17,722 bases of DNA from Stramenopiles sp. TOSAG23-2 (lineage: Eukaryota; Sar): NCBI GenBank assembly GCA_900128395.1, contig LT649628.1, forward strand, positions 1 to 17,722, read 5' to 3'. A program made the position numbers and the translations under genes. The notes under the pieces are model-generated. The model did not search any database, had not been told where the DNA came from, and was given only the letters and a program-made list of their open reading frames with translations. Below are positions 15,870 through 17,722 of this stretch, piece after piece. Position 1 is the stretch's first letter. The number at the start of each line of letters is the position of its first letter.

Positions 15870-16652
15870 AATAATATTATGTTATTTCTTACCAGATAAT
15901 TTTATGTATACCAGTCAATCCTTCACATTTGTTTTAATGAAAAGGGCATATAGTTCGAGTATTTCTTTTATACAAATATGTGCCCGTCTCGTTCTATCGT
16001 CTCGTATATCTATCTACAGTATCTATAAAGATGTTATATCGTCCGTGTGTGTTTGTCATAATTTATTTTTCACTCAGCATTAATTCAATAATATCAACAA
16101 CAAAAGAAGAGGCGTAGGCCCAAAGGAGGAGGAGCAACCAGATATCTAAATCAAAAGAACTGTACCAGGTAGTATACTTTATCCTTGTATCCTTCTATAT
16201 AATATATAATAAATAGTGGAATTTCAAAAAAATTTCAAAACGCCGCGATTAATTTAATAAAGACTAATAGTATACTAATTTGTGTATATATGTTGGTTGA
16301 TGTACGTACGAGTAATATGTTATCTCATAAAAATATTTTCGTCGGTAAAAAGTACGTAAAAATATCATTTTTATTGAATTAAATGCATAAGACATAACTT
16401 ATTTTTTAATTTACTCATGATAATTCCTACTCTCCAGAAAGAATACAATAACTGAGACAAATCTATCTCACTAAACTGAAAGATGGACAATGAATCGTAA
16501 CATTGCGATAGAGTTCATTGAAATCCACAGAGTGTGGCAATATTTTTAAAGATGTAAAAACATTGGTGGAGGTAAATAGATGCAATTAACACATTTTTAT
16601 TAATATATATATAATCTCATATACGTACATATTTAAAAAATCTATTTTAATC
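15870..16652. other. Long gene-free spacer upstream of the 103-residue gene
   Basis: The 783 bases separate two minus-strand genes and should hold the promoter of the 103-residue gene and the 3' UTR of the GH16-like gene. No ORF with recognisable content, tRNA or other RNA gene is seen. It holds ACCAGGTA at 16164-16171, runs of TA near 16198-16212, and a short purine-rich string near 16106-16139. The stretch 16430-16580 is less biased in composition than its flanks but gives no signature. A minus-strand ATTAAA at 16646-16651 lies just past the GH16-like stop. Confidence 0.5.
16646..16651 (-). terminator. ATTAAA next to the GH16-like stop codon
   Basis: On the minus strand the TGA stop is followed at once by GATTAAA, so a common variant polyadenylation hexamer begins one base past the stop. 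This is a candidate only in such AT-rich DNA. Confidence 0.25.
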
Positions 16653-17705
16653 TCATGGAGACGGTGTTAATATTTTACATTTATTGATATCACTCCCTTT
16701 ACCCCATCGTAAACTTCCATTGGAACCAGACGGTGTTAATATTTTACATTTATTGATATCAGTTCCTTGTCCCCATCGTAAACTACCATTGGAACCACCA
16801 CCTTTTATAGTAAGCTTTTCAACACTTATTTTACAACCGCCATTTAAATTTGGTTTACCTTGTTCAACAACACCAGGTATTCCCGTCATACAAGCATCGT
16901 ATCCACCATCACCTGCAACTCCATTCCAAATATCGCTAACAAGAGTCCATAGACAATCGCCACCATTGCTACAACCACCAGAACCATAAATATTTTGTGG
17001 ATTTGTATTTGGATTACACCAACATGAAAATGATTGATTGCCTTGCATACAATCGTTGCAATCTGTGTAAATTGGACGTTTACATTGTCCATCGACATTT
17101 GATTTCGCTTCCTGTGAAGTACAAATACTTGTTGTGACTATTCCAGCTGCATCTTTTCGCACAGTGACATGTCCATTAGAATTGTCTATTGAAAATGTTG
17201 CATTGTTAACTCTTACTTGATGTCCACCACCAGCATAATTCAAATGTATTGCATCACGAGTGCAGAATTCCAACGAATCTATTTCACCACTACCTGGTCC
17301 CCATTGCCAAGTATCTGGTGTAAGCCAAAGGGGAGCTGCCCAAACACCTAAACAGTTTTCAATTGCAAAATCATAGTCTAAAGATATAAAATCATGCATT
17401 GATATTTTGCAATCAAATGCTTTTGCTACTAAACACTCAGCTTTTCCACTTGTAGTTTCCAAACGAATGGATGTAGGATCATTTTCACACATTTGAGGCC
17501 GTGTACCTAAGTCATTAGTCCCACCATTAGAACTTTTGCAGCTTGGTGCTGTTCCAATGGATACATCGTACACCCAGTTATTAGAAGTTGTTTTGACAGG
17601 ATTGCATACAGTACTTGTTGATGCATATGCTGGTGATGACATTAAAATTATCATCATCATCAACATGGATACGTTAAAGCCTAATGCCATAATATTGTTA
17701 AACAT
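16653..17705 (-). CDS. Secreted GH16-like glucanase/lectin-fold protein with duplicated tail
   Basis: About 350 residues from the ATG at 17705. The frame stays open to the window edge, but the more upstream TTG is not a plausible eukaryotic start. A second ATG at 17690 would also leave a full signal peptide. The signal peptide is a Met/Ile/Leu-rich core ending in AYA before S29, so the protein is probably secreted. The middle contains the run A-P-L-W-L-T-P-D-T-W and then G-S-G-E-I-D-S-L-E. E141-I-D143-S-L-E146 fits the ExDxxE catalytic signature of glycoside hydrolase family 16 (nucleophile, helper Asp, acid/base), which cuts beta-glucans and related polymers. Many cysteines, including a Cys/Gly/Asn-rich part at about 205-250, suggest disulfide bonding. 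Residues 304-326 and 327-349 are two copies of a 23-residue unit (GSNGSLRWG, then DINKCKILTP). The stop is TGA. Activity on a specific glucan is inferred, not shown, and an upstream exon outside the window cannot be excluded. Confidence 0.8.
   Translation of the reverse strand: MFNNIMALGFNVSMLMMMIILMSSPAYASTSTVCNPVKTTSNNWVYDVSIGTAPSCKSSNGGTNDLGTRPQMCENDPTSIRLETTSGKAECLVAKAFDCKISMHDFISLDYDFAIENCLGVWAAPLWLTPDTWQWGPGSGEIDSLEFCTRDAIHLNYAGGGHQVRVNNATFSIDNSNGHVTVRKDAAGIVTTSICTSQEAKSNVDGQCKRPIYTDCNDCMQGNQSFSCWCNPNTNPQNIYGSGGCSNGGDCLWTLVSDIWNGVAGDGGYDACMTGIPGVVEQGKPNLNGGCKISVEKLTIKGGGSNGSLRWGQGTDINKCKILTPSGSNGSLRWGKGSDINKCKILTPSP
16659..16796 (-). repeat. 69-bp in-frame tandem duplication in the GH16-like gene
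   Basis: The copies at 16659-16727 and 16728-16796 are each 69 bases and differ at only five positions by direct comparison. They encode the last two 23-residue units of the protein, each with one Cys and one Trp. Between the two protein copies only Q/K and T/S change. Confidence 0.95.
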
Positions 17706-17722
17706 ATATTCTTTTACCAATC

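Noticed and set aside
15945-15990. AGTTCGAGT resembling part of a tRNA T-loop
   Set aside because: The flanking bases do not form the T stem, and no matching acceptor or anticodon arm is present.
16400-16500. Possible C/D-box small nucleolar RNA (ATGATAA and CTGA strings)
   Set aside because: The C-box-like string has a mismatch, there is no convincing terminal stem, and CTGA is too short to count alone.
1834-16652. CRISPR array, insertion sequence or provirus in the spacers
   Set aside because: No evenly spaced repeats, transposase, integrase or viral structural gene is seen; the repeats are simple microsatellites and short dyads.
17706-17720. TTG codon near the right edge as the start of the GH16-like gene
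   Set aside because: TTG is not a normal eukaryotic start; ATG codons at 17705 and 17690 both give a good signal peptide.

Overview
The window reads as nuclear DNA from an AT-rich, gene-dense unicellular eukaryote. Eight protein genes fill about 13.6 kb of 17.7 kb (about 77%). Each is one uninterrupted ORF, including one of 5.85 kb, so introns are rare or absent here. TAA (six genes) and TGA (two genes) both act as stops, which fits the standard genetic code. A recognisable kinetochore protein (NDC80), a mitochondrial complex I subunit (NDUFA2), secreted proteins with signal peptides and EF-hand/LRR proteins show an aerobic eukaryote with ordinary mitosis. No tRNA, rRNA, transposon, CRISPR array or viral gene was found. 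The lineage cannot be fixed from the sequence; a heterotrophic protist with a compact genome is the best description.

Layout, left to right: a secreted granulin-type cysteine-rich protein (minus, 358-1833); a giant 1949-residue LRR / alpha-solenoid / PH-like protein (minus, 2276-8125); a four-helix tetraspanin-like membrane protein (plus, 8786-9523); NDUFA2 (minus, 9942-10253); a 639-residue LRR plus EF-hand protein (minus, 10588-12507); NDC80 (plus, 13260-15161); a 103-residue helical protein of unknown role (minus, 15558-15869); and a secreted GH16-like glucanase or lectin with a duplicated C-terminal unit (minus, 16653 to about 17705, close to the window edge).

The genes do not form an operon or a single pathway; they look like an ordinary stretch of chromosome. 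Two intergenic regions (8126-8785 and 12508-13259) lie between divergent genes and are probably shared promoters. Two (9524-9941 and 15162-15557) lie between convergent genes and hold 3' ends. The spacers are rich in (TA)n, (AC)n, (GA)n and (TC)n runs. The promoter-side spacers also carry short GC-rich islands (GGCCAGCC-type repeats and palindromes) and many AGATCT palindromes, which are scarce in the coding DNA.

The points most worth a second look are the domain architecture of the 1949-residue protein, the granulin-plus-repeat protein, the recent 69-bp in-frame duplication at the end of the GH16-like gene, and the clustering of AGATCT in promoter-side spacers. I found no clear evidence of an undescribed multi-gene system.
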